From Clostridia bacterium (GTDB lineage Bacteria > Bacillota > Clostridia > UMGS1810): a stretch of DNA of 64,000 nt. This document shows positions 1-9,319 of the stretch, piece after piece. The position numbers and the translations under genes are program-made. The DNA lies in contig JAFSCF010000018.1 in the NCBI GenBank assembly GCA_017436905.1, forward strand, positions 1 to 64,000, given 5' to 3'. Numbering within the stretch: position 1 is the first letter of the stretch; each line of letters starts with the position of its first letter. Below the pieces are notes generated by a model. The model saw only the letters and a list, made by a program, of their open reading frames with translations. It was not told where the DNA came from and searched no databases.

Positions 1-1040
1 CCAGTTCTTGCTGATTCATAAATAGCATCAAGTATTTTCATGATAATCACACCATCTTCGGCTGGAGCAATGCACTTTGTACCATTCTTCACACAATCAA
101 CAAAGTGTGTTATTTCCGCCAGGAACGTCGGAACGCTGTATTTATATTCTTTCGTCATTGGAGTAACATCAGCCAAAAATCCATTCATCTCAGTATATAA
201 TTTCATATCGTCATCAGAAAGAAGCATACCGCCTTTATCTCCAAAAAGTTGTTTATATCCGGTTGCCTCGCCGTTGAGACTGTAACTTGTTTCAAGGTGT
301 GTAACTGCACCATTGTCGTAACGGATAAGAGCAGTTCCGAGATCTTCTACGTCAAATATGTCTTCAACCCTTGCATCATCAGGTTTCCATTCTACACCTG
401 TTTTTATGTTAGGTCTGTTTTTAAGTTTATCAAATGTGGCTGCATAAACAGAAACCGGTTTCGGATTTCCCATTAAATATCTTGTATGATCAATTACATG
501 AACACCAAGATCTATAACAGGACCGCCGCCGGAAAGTTTTTTGTTTATAAACCAACCTCCGGGTGCACCGTGTCGTCTTATATATGTCGCTTTTGAGTAG
601 TAAATATCACCCATATAGCCGTTATCGATAAAATCCATTGCGATATGGCTTGTGTCAGAAAAACGCATTGTAAAGCCAATCATCAAAAGTTTGCCCATTT
701 TATCGGCAACTTCTTTCATTTTGATAGCTTCTGCAGTGCTATATGCCATAGGCTTCTCACAAAGTACGTGCAAGCCTGCCTCCAGTGCTTTAATTGTGCA
801 CTCTGCATGGTTGCAGTTCCATACACAAACAGAAACTGCATCCAGCTCAACGCTTTTGAGCATTTCGTCAACAGATTCGAATGTTTTCTTAATTCCGAAT
901 TTCTCAGCAGTTTTTTTAAGACGAACGGGATTAATGTCGCAGAGTGCAACAACTTCTGCATCTTCGACTTGCAAATAGTGTTCAATATGTACGTTTGCCA
1001 TACCTCCCGCGCCAATTACACCAATTCTTACTTTATCCAT
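1..1040 (-). CDS. Gfo/Idh/MocA family oxidoreductase (3' end outside window)
   Basis: Likely NAD(P)-dependent sugar or cyclitol dehydrogenase. Reading the minus strand from the ATG at 1040 gives an open frame of 346 codons that runs off the left edge, so the C-terminus is missing. An N-terminal Rossmann motif GVIGAGG is at residues 7-13 and the family EKP signature at 95-97, where Lys is the usual catalytic or cofactor-contacting residue. The second domain shows the GGGxxxDLGVH pattern. A TAAGGAGG-like Shine-Dalgarno sits just upstream. The gene lies 128 bases downstream of a TIM-barrel isomerase, a pairing common in keto-sugar and glycoside catabolism. The substrate cannot be told from sequence. 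Confidence 0.88.
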   Translation of the reverse strand, partial: MDKVRIGVIGAGGMANVHIEHYLQVEDAEVVALCDINPVRLKKTAEKFGIKKTFESVDEMLKSVELDAVSVCVWNCNHAECTIKALEAGLHVLCEKPMAYSTAEAIKMKEVADKMGKLLMIGFTMRFSDTSHIAMDFIDNGYMGDIYYSKATYIRRHGAPGGWFINKKLSGGGPVIDLGVHVIDHTRYLMGNPKPVSVYAATFDKLKNRPNIKTGVEWKPDDARVEDIFDVEDLGTALIRYDNGAVTHLETSYSLNGEATGYKQLFGDKGGMLLSDDDMKLYTEMNGFLADVTPMTKEYKYSVPTFLAEITHFVDCVKNGTKCIAPAEDGVIIMKILDAIYESART

Positions 1041-1168
1041 TTTACATTCCTCCTTAGATTAAACGAAATAATCCAAACTTCAATTTTCAAATATGGATTT
1101 CTGCTTTTGATTTGTTAAAATACTTGAAATTACGCCGTTTCTAACGAATCCAGATTGTGCTGTTTCGA

Positions 1169-2026
1169 CTAGTTATTAGCAATAATGTTTCTTAAGAAAT
1201 CTGCCGCAATGGTAATATCCTTCGCAGGGTATTCACCAACTTCACGCTCGATTGTCAAGAAACCTTTGTAGCCTATGTCCTCCAATGCTTTAAGATAAGC
1301 AGGAAAATCCACACTTCCTTTGCCCAAAGGCACTTCTTGAAAATACTTGACACCTTTAAACTCTTCGGGAACAGGATGGACTACACTGTAGATATATTCA
1401 GGATTACCCTTGGTAAACATTACACCATCCTTTGCATGAGTGTGAACTATGTAATCCTTTAAGTTATAAACAGCCTGAACAGGATCATCACCAGTAACCA
1501 TAACCAGATTTGCAGGGTCTAAATTAACCGCAACACCCGTCGAATTCAAACTGTCAAGAAAACCTTTAAGAACAGCAGATGTTTCGGGACCTGTTTCAAT
1601 AGCAAAATGTGAACCTATGGAGTCTGCATATCTTGAAAGTTCAAAACATGCCTCTTGCATAATTTTGTATCTGTCATGGTTGGGGTCTTCAGGAACAACA
1701 CCTATGTGTGTTGTAACGATATCAGATTCCAATTCTTTTGCCAACTCCATAATGCGTTTTGATCTTTCAATAAGTTCAGGATTTAACTCCTTATTACCAA
1801 ATCCGTGTCCAAGGTCACCGCAAATAGCAGAGAATACCATACCATTATCTTTTACAAATTTCAGCATTTCTTTGCGCTTTGCAGTTGAAAGATTCTCAGG
1901 AGCATTCTCGCCTTTGACACAGTACATCTGGACACCTGCAAACTTTAAATCAGCGGATTTCTTGATTGCTTCAAATGTTTCACATCTAAAGGAATCAAGA
2001 ACCGTACCAATAGGAAAATTATACAT
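1169..2026 (-). CDS. sugar phosphate isomerase/epimerase (xylose isomerase-like TIM barrel)
   Basis: 285-residue AP-endonuclease-2 / xylose isomerase-like TIM barrel. Metal-ligand style motifs are visible: IETGPE, NLDPANL, HTHAKDG and, near the end, TIEREVG, the usual Glu, Asp, His and Glu positions. I start at the ATG at 2026 because GGAGG lies 7 bases upstream; an in-frame start at 2041 would put the ribosome site inside the gene. It follows the FucU-to-isomerase operon after a 213-base gap, so it may have its own promoter in the AT-rich stretch at 2030-2110. It may act with the Gfo-type dehydrogenase at 1-1040. Substrate unknown. Confidence 0.85.
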   Translation of the reverse strand: MYNFPIGTVLDSFRCETFEAIKKSADLKFAGVQMYCVKGENAPENLSTAKRKEMLKFVKDNGMVFSAICGDLGHGFGNKELNPELIERSKRIMELAKELESDIVTTHIGVVPEDPNHDRYKIMQEACFELSRYADSIGSHFAIETGPETSAVLKGFLDSLNSTGVAVNLDPANLVMVTGDDPVQAVYNLKDYIVHTHAKDGVMFTKGNPEYIYSVVHPVPEEFKGVKYFQEVPLGKGSVDFPAYLKALEDIGYKGFLTIEREVGEYPAKDITIAADFLRNIIANN

Positions 2027-2239
2027 TTTAAATACCTCCAATATATAAATATTGTTTTATTTATTTTTATTATATAACAAAATTATATAACAAAAAACAC
2101 AAATGTAAATAAACAATTTTGCTCATTATCAGCATTATATTGCACTGTGAGGTGAACGGTATACAAAACGCAGTACATAAGATGTATGAGAGCATTCTTT
2201 GTGCGGTTACCGACTTGTCTTATAGAGCATCATTAGTTT

Positions 2240-2662
2240 TTACTCTGTTACCACACCTTTTTTTAATATTATATTTGCATATAATGCACTTTCACCTGTC
2301 ATCACTACTGCATACGCTTTTTTAGCACGTTCATAAAATTCAAAACGTTCAATCTGAACTAATTTCTCATCAGTGTAAGGCTTAATAATTCGAGTATACT
2401 CGTCCCATATAGGAGTTTCTACTGTGTCGCCGGGGGTTTTTGCCATTATATATGCAGGTTTTTGATATGTATCAAGAGGAAACAATTTTAATATCGCTTC
2501 AAGTAAATCGCATACTCCGTGTCCGTCGCACCTTAGACATTTACTATTCACACTTGCTCCCGGAAAATTGCCGTCACCAATTACAATTTCATCTCCATGC
2601 CCCATTTCCATTAAAACTTTTATCAATTCTGGTGAAATTATACTTGGTATTCCTTTTAACAT
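2240..2662 (-). CDS. fucU: RbsD/FucU family sugar mutarotase
   Basis: 140-residue protein matching the L-fucose mutarotase / D-ribose pyranase family, which interconverts sugar anomers. The family N-terminal helix is followed by GHGDEIVIGDGNFPG with the catalytic-type His at residue 22 and Asp at 30. The length fits FucU. It is the last gene of the run of sugar catabolic genes from 7363, starting 17 bases after the SDR stop. No fucose isomerase or kinase is present, so its sugar is more likely a hexuronate or another operon substrate than fucose; that is inference. Confidence 0.85.
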   Translation of the reverse strand: MLKGIPSIISPELIKVLMEMGHGDEIVIGDGNFPGASVNSKCLRCDGHGVCDLLEAILKLFPLDTYQKPAYIMAKTPGDTVETPIWDEYTRIIKPYTDEKLVQIERFEFYERAKKAYAVVMTGESALYANIILKKGVVTE

Positions 2663-2679
2663 TTAAATCAATCCTTTCA

Positions 2680-3525
2680 TTACACACCGCTATATGCACT
2701 AAATCCGCCATCAACTGGAATTACAACTCCATTTACAAAACTTGATGCATCTTTGCAAAGTAAGAACAATAATGCACCAATAAGTTCCTCAGATCTACCG
2801 AATCTGCCCATAGGTGTGCTGTTTAAAATCTTATCTGTTCTCGGTGTTGGTGTGCCATCTTCGTTAAAAAGAAGTTTTTCGTTCTGCTTGGTAACAAAGA
2901 ATCCGGGAGCAATCGCATTACAGCGGATATTTGTTTTGGAAAAGTGAACTGCAAGCCACTGTGTAAAGTTTGAAATAGCGGCTTTTGCTCCTGAATATGC
3001 AGGGATTTTTGTAAGAGGTGTGTATGCATTCATACTGGAAATATTGATGATGCTTGCATCGTCTTTTTCCACCATATCCATAGCAAAAACCTGTGTAGGA
3101 ATAAGCGTACCGAGGAAGTTTAAGTTAAATACAAACTCAACACCTGACTTATCTAGGTCAAAGAATGTTTTCATCTTACCCATATCTTCTGCGTTAAAGT
3201 ATTCATCATCTGTAGTTGCTCTTGGATTGTTACCGCCTGCACCATTGATTAAAATATCGCAAGTACCGAAGTCTGCAAGAATTTTTTTGTGGGCTTCTTC
3301 CATACTTTCTTTATCAAGCACATTACAACCATACGCTTTCGCAATACCGCCATCAGCAACAATTTTTTCAGCATAAGCAGATGCCGCTTCTTCATTCGAA
3401 TCCAAAAGAGCAATTTTAGCACCCGTCTTTGCAAGTGCTTCTGCAAACATCGAGCAGAGTATTCCCCCTGCACCGGTTACTACTACAACTTTATCTTCAA
3501 GATTTATTTCAAATGGTAATTTCAT
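2680..3525 (-). CDS. SDR family oxidoreductase, probable D-mannonate oxidoreductase (fructuronate reductase)
   Basis: 281-residue classical short-chain dehydrogenase. The cofactor motif TGAGGIL starts at residue 17, NGAGG follows at about 94, and the catalytic Ser lies in NISS (about 163) with Tyr177 and Lys181 in YSGAK. The start at 3525 has AAGGAG seven bases upstream and overlaps the mannonate dehydratase stop as ATGA, implying translational coupling. In Firmicutes an SDR next to uxuA usually reduces D-fructuronate to D-mannonate, doing the job of UxuB. That function is inferred from position, and the family otherwise has many substrates. Confidence 0.85.
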   Translation of the reverse strand: MKLPFEINLEDKVVVVTGAGGILCSMFAEALAKTGAKIALLDSNEEAASAYAEKIVADGGIAKAYGCNVLDKESMEEAHKKILADFGTCDILINGAGGNNPRATTDDEYFNAEDMGKMKTFFDLDKSGVEFVFNLNFLGTLIPTQVFAMDMVEKDDASIINISSMNAYTPLTKIPAYSGAKAAISNFTQWLAVHFSKTNIRCNAIAPGFFVTKQNEKLLFNEDGTPTPRTDKILNSTPMGRFGRSEELIGALLFLLCKDASSFVNGVVIPVDGGFSAYSGV

Positions 3526-4565
3526 TTTGCTGCTCCTTTTTCTAATGTTTCCCATATACCTGCCATATACATAGCACCTAATGCTCTATCGTATAAGCCA
3601 TATCCGGGTTTACCTGTTTCTCCCCATATCATTCTGCCGTGGTCAGGACGGAGATAACCTTTGAAGCCTGTATCGTGGTACGCCTTTAAGATTTCAACAA
3701 CATCTAATGAACCACACTCGGAAAGATGTCCGCTTTCTTCAAAGGAACCATCCTCTAAAATTTTGATATTTCTTACATGAGCAAAGTGAATTCTGCCCAT
3801 CGCACCATATTTACGTACCATAGCAGTATAGTCATTGAATTTGGCGCAACCAAGACTTCCGCTGCAAAGAGTTAATCCGTGATGAACATCATCATAAAGA
3901 CTCAAGAATCTGTCTATATTAGCCTCTGTAGTAATAATTCTCGGAATACCGAAGATAGGCCATGGCGGATCATCGGGATGAATTGCCATATTGACATCAC
4001 ACTCCACCGCTACGGGCATAATTTCGTTAATGAAATATGAGAGGTTATCCCACAGACCTTCCTCGCCTATTTTCTTATACTCTTCGATAAGACCTGACAT
4101 TTCATCAGGTGTGTATGATGCATCCCAACCTGGGAGTGTCATTTTTGTAGGATCCATCTTGTCCACATCTTCTTTATAGTAAACAAGTGCATTTGAACCA
4201 TCTGGAAGAGGTTGATCAAGACGTGAACGTGTCCAGTCAAACACCGGCATAAAATTATAGCAGATGCATTTAACTCCTGCCTTTGCCAGACGTCTTATAT
4301 TTTCTTTATAGTTATCTATGTAGAACTGATAGTTACCACGTTTAAGTTTAATATCCTCGTGAACGGGAACGCTTTCGATTACCTCCATTTCCAATCCTTT
4401 AGCATTAACTGCGGCTTTCATTTTGTCTATCTCTTCTTGCGGCCATACCTCACCTACAGGAACAGAATATACAGCAGTTACAACGCCTGTCATACATGGT
4501 ATCTGACGGATATAGTCAAGACTTATGCTGTCGCTCTCTCCATACCAACGAAATGTCATTTTCAT
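3522..4565 (-). CDS. uxuA: mannonate dehydratase UxuA
   Basis: 347-residue protein with the conserved N-terminus MKMTFRWYGESD, PCMTGVV and the HPDDPPWPIFGIPRI and RPDHGRMIWGE blocks characteristic of UxuA. It dehydrates D-mannonate to 2-keto-3-deoxy-D-gluconate in hexuronate breakdown using Fe2+ or Mn2+. The length is normal. The ATG at 4565 has GGAG seven bases upstream and overlaps the nagA stop (ATGA); its own stop overlaps the next start in the same way. A kinase and aldolase for KDG are not in the window, so the pathway must be completed elsewhere. Confidence 0.97.
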   Translation of the reverse strand: MKMTFRWYGESDSISLDYIRQIPCMTGVVTAVYSVPVGEVWPQEEIDKMKAAVNAKGLEMEVIESVPVHEDIKLKRGNYQFYIDNYKENIRRLAKAGVKCICYNFMPVFDWTRSRLDQPLPDGSNALVYYKEDVDKMDPTKMTLPGWDASYTPDEMSGLIEEYKKIGEEGLWDNLSYFINEIMPVAVECDVNMAIHPDDPPWPIFGIPRIITTEANIDRFLSLYDDVHHGLTLCSGSLGCAKFNDYTAMVRKYGAMGRIHFAHVRNIKILEDGSFEESGHLSECGSLDVVEILKAYHDTGFKGYLRPDHGRMIWGETGKPGYGLYDRALGAMYMAGIWETLEKGAAK

Positions 4566-5722
4566 ATTATCTCTCCTTTAGCCGTCATAACTTTTTTAAT
4601 ATTGATATCTTCATCCAAAATTAGGATATCAGCATCATAACCTACGCACAACTTACCTTTTTTATCAAGTTTCATTATACGTGCAGGAACTTCGGTTATC
4701 ATCTTAATTGCCGAAGGCATCGGGATTCCTGCTTTCTTAACGCAGGTTCGAACAAGGACATCAGTAGTTGCGATGCTTCCTGCAAATGCACTTCGGTCAG
4801 CAAGCTTTGCCACACCATCTTCTATTATGTATGGCATATTGCCATTTTCACAAGTTTCACTTTCTACGTTATCCATACCGCCATGACGTATGGCATCTGT
4901 AACTAAACACATATTCTCATCGCTTTTAATTTTATAAATTAACGAAATAAGTTCCGGAGGAAGATGACAGCCATCAGTTATTGTTTCGACATCAATATCA
5001 TCATAGAAATATGCTGTTTCTATTACACCAAGTATGCGAAATCCACTTTTTCTTGTAATAGTAGAAGTACATGAATACAAATGAGTAATGAGTTTCATTC
5101 CGTTTTCATAAGCAGATTTGATATGACTATACTCTGCATCAGTATGACCTGCAGACGCAATAATGCCTTTTTCTATTAAAAAGTTTAAAAACTTATTACT
5201 ATTGGGAAGTTCAGGCGCATAACTCCAACGTTTTATAATATCTCCGCAATCGTTATACAGTTTAGTATATTCGTTTTCATCGGGAGTACGTATAAATTCC
5301 GGGTCTTGTGCACCGCTTTGTTTAGGCGAAAAATACGGTCCTTCAAGATGCACTCCATAAATATGCGGAAGCACTTCGTCGTTGTCTTTATATTTTCTGA
5401 GCGTTTCCAAAGCATTTACGGTTTTGCTGTAATCATATGCGGAAATAGTGGGATAAATAGTAGTTGTTCCATGTTCAAAATGAATGTTTGCCGCATTTTT
5501 GACAGCCTCAAAAGTTGCGTCAACAAACTCATATCCGCCGCCGCCATGAACGTGGATATCTATAAATCCAGGTGACACATAATTTCCATTAGCATCAATT
5601 TCTTCATCAAAAAAGAGTTCATCATTGGTCACAGCCGTTATTTTACCATTTTCTATGTAAAGATATTTTTCAACAATTCCCTCAGACAAAATCAATTTTC
5701 CGTTTATAATTCTTGTAATCAT
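4562..5722 (-). CDS. nagA: N-acetylglucosamine-6-phosphate deacetylase NagA
   Basis: 386-residue amidohydrolase-superfamily enzyme that converts GlcNAc-6-phosphate to glucosamine-6-phosphate plus acetate. His57 and His59 (HVHGGGG), Glu127 (HLEGPYF), later His residues in SAGHTDAE and THLYS and the Asp of LVTDAI form the expected metal and catalytic set. The start overlaps the nagB stop (ATGA) with only a weak ribosome site, so translation probably depends on coupling. It feeds directly into the adjacent NagB. Confidence 0.96.
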   Translation of the reverse strand: MITRIINGKLILSEGIVEKYLYIENGKITAVTNDELFFDEEIDANGNYVSPGFIDIHVHGGGGYEFVDATFEAVKNAANIHFEHGTTTIYPTISAYDYSKTVNALETLRKYKDNDEVLPHIYGVHLEGPYFSPKQSGAQDPEFIRTPDENEYTKLYNDCGDIIKRWSYAPELPNSNKFLNFLIEKGIIASAGHTDAEYSHIKSAYENGMKLITHLYSCTSTITRKSGFRILGVIETAYFYDDIDVETITDGCHLPPELISLIYKIKSDENMCLVTDAIRHGGMDNVESETCENGNMPYIIEDGVAKLADRSAFAGSIATTDVLVRTCVKKAGIPMPSAIKMITEVPARIMKLDKKGKLCVGYDADILILDEDINIKKVMTAKGEII

Positions 5723-6489
5723 AACAGTTTTTCACCACTATCAGCATCGCAGTACATAATAGCGTTATTATGATTCCTCATAATTGTTGCAGGAAGGTCT
5801 TCGTTTATATCATTGTTTACTGTTTTATATACCGCTTCTGATTTTGTTTTTGCAGGGACTGTGCAGAAAAGGTAATCGGCATTGAATAATGTGGGAACGG
5901 TAAGTGTAAGTGCATATTTTGGCACATCATCAATTTTTTCAAAACATCCGTCATTTACCTGTTGCTGACGGCACACATCATCAAGTGCAACTTTTTTAAT
6001 AATTTCACTATCATTAAAATCAGCAACCCAAGGATCATTAAACGCAATATGTCCGTTTTCTCCAATACCAAGGCAAACTATATCAATAGGATTTTCCTTA
6101 ATGAGTTTTGTATATCTTTCACACGTTTCTTCTGCACTTTCACCTTTTGCATAAATATAGTTCACGCTTTTAAAAGCAAGTTTTGAAAAAATTCTGTCCT
6201 TTAAAAAGTTCCCAAATCCTTGAGGTGCATCTGCAGATAATCCTATATACTCATCCATATGAAATGCGTTAACTTTTCCCCAGTCTATACCCTCTGCTTC
6301 AACCAAAGTAGCAAGAGTTTCGTTCTGCGACGGAGCTGCCGCAAAAATCATATTAAGTCCACCTTTTTCGGAAATAATTTCCTTAATTTTTTCAGCAACA
6401 GCACATCCTGCCGCCTTGCCCATTTCATCTCTTGTATCAAATATTTTTACAACAAGTTTATCTTTTAATATTTCCTTGATTGATGCCAT
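5719..6489 (-). CDS. nagB: glucosamine-6-phosphate deaminase NagB-type
   Basis: 256-residue protein of the NagB fold, converting glucosamine-6-phosphate to fructose-6-phosphate and ammonia. The FHMDEYIGL block (Asp79, general base) and GIGENGHIAFNDP (His147) are present. GAGGAG lies just upstream of the ATG. The sequence departs from textbook NagB in places, for example a loop rich in polar residues after the GHIAF block, so a NagB-like deaminase for a related amino sugar is possible. Translation is coupled with nagA. Confidence 0.92.
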   Translation of the reverse strand: MASIKEILKDKLVVKIFDTRDEMGKAAGCAVAEKIKEIISEKGGLNMIFAAAPSQNETLATLVEAEGIDWGKVNAFHMDEYIGLSADAPQGFGNFLKDRIFSKLAFKSVNYIYAKGESAEETCERYTKLIKENPIDIVCLGIGENGHIAFNDPWVADFNDSEIIKKVALDDVCRQQQVNDGCFEKIDDVPKYALTLTVPTLFNADYLFCTVPAKTKSEAVYKTVNNDINEDLPATIMRNHNNAIMYCDADSGEKLL

Positions 6490-6505
6490 TTATGGTCTCC
6501 TCGCT

Positions 6506-7363
6506 TTACTTTATAGACATTTTAATGAGTTCCTTTAGTCCGGTCATGCAAACACAACTTGCTTCATATCCATTTTCAGATATTGCGCTTCCTTTAGGAT
6601 TAGCCAAAGTTTCATCATCTATTTTTTCCGTACCTGGTATGCGATAGTGAGTTTCAAGCATTACATCACCTTCATACCCGATAGCATACAATCTTTTAAA
6701 AATCCCTTGATAATCCACCATACCTTTTCCTACACATTCGCCAACAGCACCGTTGGATGTTTGCACGGCATCCTTTATATGAATATGGCAAAAAATATTC
6801 TTAATAAATTCAAATCCATCCGGATAAGGAACCTCTTCTGAACAATATATATTATTTCCGGGGTCATAAAGAGCTTTAAAATACGGCTTGTTAAATAAAT
6901 TTACAAGTTCTGCAATATCTTTACAACATGAGGAGTTAGTTGTAGGCTCTGATTCAATGGCAATAGTAATCCCTGTCTTTTCACATAATTCATATGGTTT
7001 TTGATAAGCTTCAAGTATCATATCACGCGTAACATTGCCGTTTTTTAAAAAATCAAAACACCTTATTTTACTTGCTCCCAAAACACAACTGTATTCAATC
7101 AATTTCTTAAAACATTCTTCCTGTTTTGCAATGTTTTCCATACTGTACTCGCATTTAAACATAGGCGATGAAATAGCCGTTATAGCAATGCCATATTCAT
7201 CGGAAAGGCTTTTAAGCCTTTTTATATCATCGTTATTGTAATCAAAGGGACCCTTTTCCCATGCAGATCGCAATTCCACACAATCAAGTTCAAACTTTTT
7301 TGCAAAATCGAGCGCCTCTTTAAAATCCTGAGAAACCTCATCTGTTATAACACCTAAACGCAT
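6506..7363 (-). CDS. sugar phosphate isomerase/epimerase (TIM barrel)
   Basis: 285-residue xylose isomerase-like TIM-barrel protein beginning MRLGVITDEVS, with IESEPTT, YDPGNN, HIHIKDA and MLETHYR supplying Glu, Asp, His and Glu metal-ligand positions. AGGAG precedes the start. It is the first gene of the operon running to 2240 (gaps of 16, overlaps of 4, 4, 4, then 17 bases). It belongs to the same family as the product at 1169-2026, though the two are quite different in sequence. The substrate is unknown; a hexulose or hexuronate isomerisation would fit the operon. Confidence 0.87.
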   Translation of the reverse strand: MRLGVITDEVSQDFKEALDFAKKFELDCVELRSAWEKGPFDYNNDDIKRLKSLSDEYGIAITAISSPMFKCEYSMENIAKQEECFKKLIEYSCVLGASKIRCFDFLKNGNVTRDMILEAYQKPYELCEKTGITIAIESEPTTNSSCCKDIAELVNLFNKPYFKALYDPGNNIYCSEEVPYPDGFEFIKNIFCHIHIKDAVQTSNGAVGECVGKGMVDYQGIFKRLYAIGYEGDVMLETHYRIPGTEKIDDETLANPKGSAISENGYEASCVCMTGLKELIKMSIK

Positions 7364-7426
7364 TTATATTCTCCTATTACGCATATTTTCATCTATTTCT
7401 GACATATTTTTATTCAAAAAGATTTT

Positions 7427-8209
7427 TTATTCATTTCTGTAATTTGATGGTCTTATCCCAGTGCTTTCAAAAAAAGCCCTTGAAAAATAGTGTACAGTTT
7501 TAAATCCAGTAGCAATAGCTATTTGTGAAACATTCATATCAGAATAACATAAAAGTTCTTTTGCTTTTTCTATTCTGCTTTCTCTAATGAATTTCATAGG
7601 CGTGCACTGAGTTATTTTTTTAAATTTTCTTAAAAAATAGTTTTTTTCAAAACCGGCAATTTCAGCCAACGTGTCTAAAGAAATATCTTCTGCAAGATTT
7701 TCATGTATATAAATTAAAACCTTATCTATTTCCGGAGAAGACTTTCCGATATCGTCAGATGCCTTAGTTCGCAAATTTTTATTAGCTCTAAGTAAATACG
7801 TAAGCATTAACTCTAAGTTAGCACTTACGATTTCCGTGAATAAAGGTTCTTTTATTAAAGCTTCCCTGTAAGCAGACATAAGAAGAGATTTGATAGGGTA
7901 TTTTCGTACAGACATATAAAATGGCAAACTACTTATGAGTTCTTCTGTTTCATTGTCTACGTCAAATTTAATTTCGATAGTCTTTAAAGGACTGTCACCA
8001 CAATTAGAAAATGCATGGTTAACGCACGGAGATATCATATAAATATCTCCTGCTTTCATATTAAAATGTGTGTCACCAATTTTAATATTTCCTATACCTT
8101 CGTCTACATAAATATAGTGAAAAAAATTATGATTATGTTCCAGAATTGCGCTATTTTTGAGATAAGTACACAATTCTATCCAAGTAACTTTGGTTTCTCT
8201 TAAATTCAT
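7427..8209 (-). CDS. AraC family transcriptional regulator
   Basis: 260-residue regulator with an N-terminal cupin-like sensing domain (roughly residues 20-110, with HNHNFFHYIYVDEG and the GDIYMISPCVNHAF turn) and a C-terminal double helix-turn-helix (about 160-260) ending in GFKTVHYFSRAFFESTGIRPSNYR. It sits 63 bases upstream of the operon that starts at 7363 and reads the same way, so it is the likely activator of that sugar operon. The ligand is unknown. Confidence 0.92.
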   Translation of the reverse strand: MNLRETKVTWIELCTYLKNSAILEHNHNFFHYIYVDEGIGNIKIGDTHFNMKAGDIYMISPCVNHAFSNCGDSPLKTIEIKFDVDNETEELISSLPFYMSVRKYPIKSLLMSAYREALIKEPLFTEIVSANLELMLTYLLRANKNLRTKASDDIGKSSPEIDKVLIYIHENLAEDISLDTLAEIAGFEKNYFLRKFKKITQCTPMKFIRESRIEKAKELLCYSDMNVSQIAIATGFKTVHYFSRAFFESTGIRPSNYRNE

Positions 8210-8257
8210 AATTTAATCCCTCATTAATCATGTGTTTTCTTAAACATTAAAGCAAAA

Positions 8258-9226
8258 TTATATGTTTGCTAAACGATGTGCACGTTCACACTCTAAATAA
8301 TCATCAAGAGATATAATTTCAAATTCAGACAATATATCTGATATAGTTATATCAGATATATTGCAGGCAAGTAAAACAGAACCTACAAATCCAGGATCAT
8401 ACACTGTAAGCGCATCTTTATATTTATTTTTAGCCGCCTTAATTTTTTCCCAGTTAAAATCAATGTGACAGATTTCATAATCAAGATTTACAGTTGCACT
8501 CGCGTGATCCGTATAATTGGTAGAGGATGCAATTACATCTCCGTATGGATTCATAATATAGCAGGGCATACAAGGCATACCATTAACAGAACTTATAAGA
8601 TAACTACGACAAGTATATGCCCATTGTGCCAACCTATTTAAACCACCATGATAACTAGATGAAAATACTATAAGATCAGGTTTTTGAGATTTATATCTAT
8701 ACAGCAATTCATCAAAATTCAAGTCAAAACAAATAGCGGAAGCAACTTTTCCAAAATCCAACTCGACAAGTTTGGCATCCGTACCATAATTTATATCTGA
8801 TTCTACAAACTCCCCAGTCATTGTATGATTTTTATCGTAATTTCCGCGAACTTCCCCATTACGATCTATATATACAATAGAATTACGATATGGCTTCTCA
8901 TTAGGTGAACCGACATAACGCATTGCACCGTATGCTATATTTACGTTGTTTTCAATGGCAAAAGGCTTTAAAAAATCCACAAAACTATTTTTTAAATACT
9001 TGCAGTATTCCTTCAATTCTTCCTTCAAATCTTCTTTCGTATTCGAATAATAGTTATTTGCACATTCAGGAAAAACAATCAAATCCGGCTTATCAGGAAG
9101 AACAGCTTCTATTTGATTTTTTAGCCGCGTTTTCATCTCTTTCTCGTAAATCGTAAAATTTTTTGGTACAGAACTAAAATCAGGCGCCAGTGCACCTATT
9201 GTGCTCAATGTTACAAAATTAGACAT
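8258..9226 (-). CDS. carbon-nitrogen hydrolase (nitrilase superfamily)
   Basis: 322-residue amidase-fold enzyme. The catalytic triad is visible: Glu54 in VFPECANN, Lys132 in GNYDKNHTM and Cys166 in SAICFDLNFDE. I use the ATG at 9226, which has GAGGA six bases upstream; a TTG two codons earlier is less likely. The substrate (an amide, nitrile or N-carbamoyl compound) cannot be assigned. It lies between two sugar operons, upstream of the AraC gene and 48 bases from it, so the two may be co-transcribed. Confidence 0.88.
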   Translation of the reverse strand: MSNFVTLSTIGALAPDFSSVPKNFTIYEKEMKTRLKNQIEAVLPDKPDLIVFPECANNYYSNTKEDLKEELKEYCKYLKNSFVDFLKPFAIENNVNIAYGAMRYVGSPNEKPYRNSIVYIDRNGEVRGNYDKNHTMTGEFVESDINYGTDAKLVELDFGKVASAICFDLNFDELLYRYKSQKPDLIVFSSSYHGGLNRLAQWAYTCRSYLISSVNGMPCMPCYIMNPYGDVIASSTNYTDHASATVNLDYEICHIDFNWEKIKAAKNKYKDALTVYDPGFVGSVLLACNISDITISDILSEFEIISLDDYLECERAHRLANI

Positions 9227-9264
9227 ATGCAATCCTCACTTTATATTCATTGCTATTTGAAAAA

Positions 9265-9309
9265 ATTAATACAACAATTTAGAAACTTGTTCTAAATTGT
9301 TGTATTAAT
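9265..9309 (-). terminator. intrinsic terminator, 20-bp perfect stem
   Basis: Arms at 9265-9284 and 9290-9309 are perfectly complementary with a 5-base loop, and on the minus strand the stem is followed by a run of six T. It closes the operon of three oxidoreductases and an enolase-superfamily enzyme (13642 to 9320) and isolates the nitrilase gene. Confidence 0.85.
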
Positions 9310-9319
9310 ATTATTTACA

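Noticed and set aside
645..1118. 157-codon plus-strand frame
   Set aside because: It is antisense to the Gfo oxidoreductase gene, is rich in Cys and Phe as typical shadows are, and lacks a start signal.
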